DNA of 64,000 nt from Ashinkailepas kermadecensis (lineage: Eukaryota; Arthropoda; Thecostraca; Neolepadidae), in contig JAOTOM010003995.1 of assembly GCA_034440615.1 (NCBI GenBank), forward strand, positions 124,001 through 188,000, given 5' to 3'. The notes below the pieces were generated by a model. That model did no database searches. It was not told where the DNA came from and was given only the letters and a program-made list of their open reading frames with translations. The translations under genes were made by a program, and so were the position numbers. The first letter of the stretch is position 1, and every line of letters starts with the position of its first letter. Positions 63,438-64,000 of this stretch are shown piece by piece.

Positions 63438-64000
63438 GGTGCACATCATTGGCAGATGGAAGCAAAGGAAGCGGATTCAATCATCCAGTTTACATGGGCA
63501 GCACTAATTCGAATTAGCGCCGCCAACATGGATGATCGGATTCAGATACCCAGGTAAACACGTACTGCGCCAACCGCTAATCGAATTCGCTTCGGAAGTA
63601 ATCCTTCCCCGAAGAAGGATCATGCAAACAAGAGCCGTTCCCGGCGCCCGGAGCGGATTTACCTGACGGTTATCTGCAGCAGCTAAAGTAAAATGCATGG
63701 AATTGCATTTCAGTCGTCATATTCTTGTAGCCACCCGATTCGTTTAGAATAATGAATGCATCGCTTAAACATGCAATAAAAATATGTTAAAATTATTTGA
63801 AACCGAACGAGGCAAGAAGAATGTAATAACTTATGCATTCGCTTCTAGCAACACGTTTTCCAGAAGCCCATTCATGTGCAAGGGCATATGCGCCCCGTAA
63901 CATTACTTATCAATCGGCACCAGCTACCGAATTGCGTTGACAAGCAATCAATTTGAAGTTGAAATGACCACGAAGTTGAGGTGATGGAGTCCTCTCAGCG
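63438..64000. other. Unique spacer to the window end
   Basis: cgaattagcg / cgctaatcgaatt words near 63510 and 63570 form a weak inverted pair. Nothing else recognised. Confidence 0.45.

Overview
This window looks like animal (metazoan) nuclear DNA, most likely from an invertebrate. The evidence is tRNA-headed SINEs with target-site duplications, the C-terminal end of a CR1/L2-type LINE reverse transcriptase, two Penelope-like element (PLE) fragments, long CT, TA and GT microsatellites, and many unrelated minisatellites. There are no operons, no bacterial-style gene packing, no rRNA and no intact tRNA. I could not identify the species, and I found no host protein-coding gene that I can name with confidence. 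Most long open frames here are tandem repeats that happen to lack stop codons.

Layout. 1-6.7 kb: a run of minisatellites (23, 12, 22, 30, 28, 44/38 and 80-88 bp units) and a pure 178-bp CT tract, with CpG-rich spacers. 6.7-9.5 kb: mostly unique, with hairpin-forming sequence near 8.0-8.2 kb. 9.5-12.3 kb: a large 32-bp array with decayed flanks, then a 35-bp array. 13.9-14.1 kb: a TA tract. 14.2-15.4 kb: a degenerate GGGCCC-containing array. 15.4-19.5 kb: three minus-strand SINEs sharing one core, each with its own target-site duplication. 19.5-23.4 kb: four more minisatellites. 23.4-30.6 kb: mostly unique, AT-richer. 30.6-31.35 kb: a short degenerate repeat that runs in opposite orientations on the two sides of a centre. 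35.9-36.8 kb: a PLE fragment with a GIY-YIG endonuclease between inverted arms. 39-41.3 kb: several arrays. 41.66-42.59 kb: a 5'-truncated LINE with a 14-bp target-site duplication. 43.9-44.4 kb: two arrays. 48.4 and 52.4 kb: two copies of a second SINE-like family. 49.7-51.6 kb: a 71/73-bp array and a 29/30-bp array. 53.3-53.5 kb: a second PLE fragment. 53.8-63.4 kb: very repeat-dense, including a 2-kb array (56.36-58.37 kb) open in three frames and a 29-bp array with an 11-unit higher-order period.

By my reading about a fifth to a quarter of the window is tandem repeat, in roughly 35 arrays. The mobile elements are remnants. The most informative points are the SINE families with clean target-site duplications, the oppositely oriented repeat at 30.6-31.35 kb, the alternating conserved/variable array at 51.2-51.6 kb, the higher-order structure at 56-58 kb, and a TGACG motif shared by at least nine otherwise unrelated arrays. 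Product calls rest on reading the sequence and remembered family features; no database search was possible.
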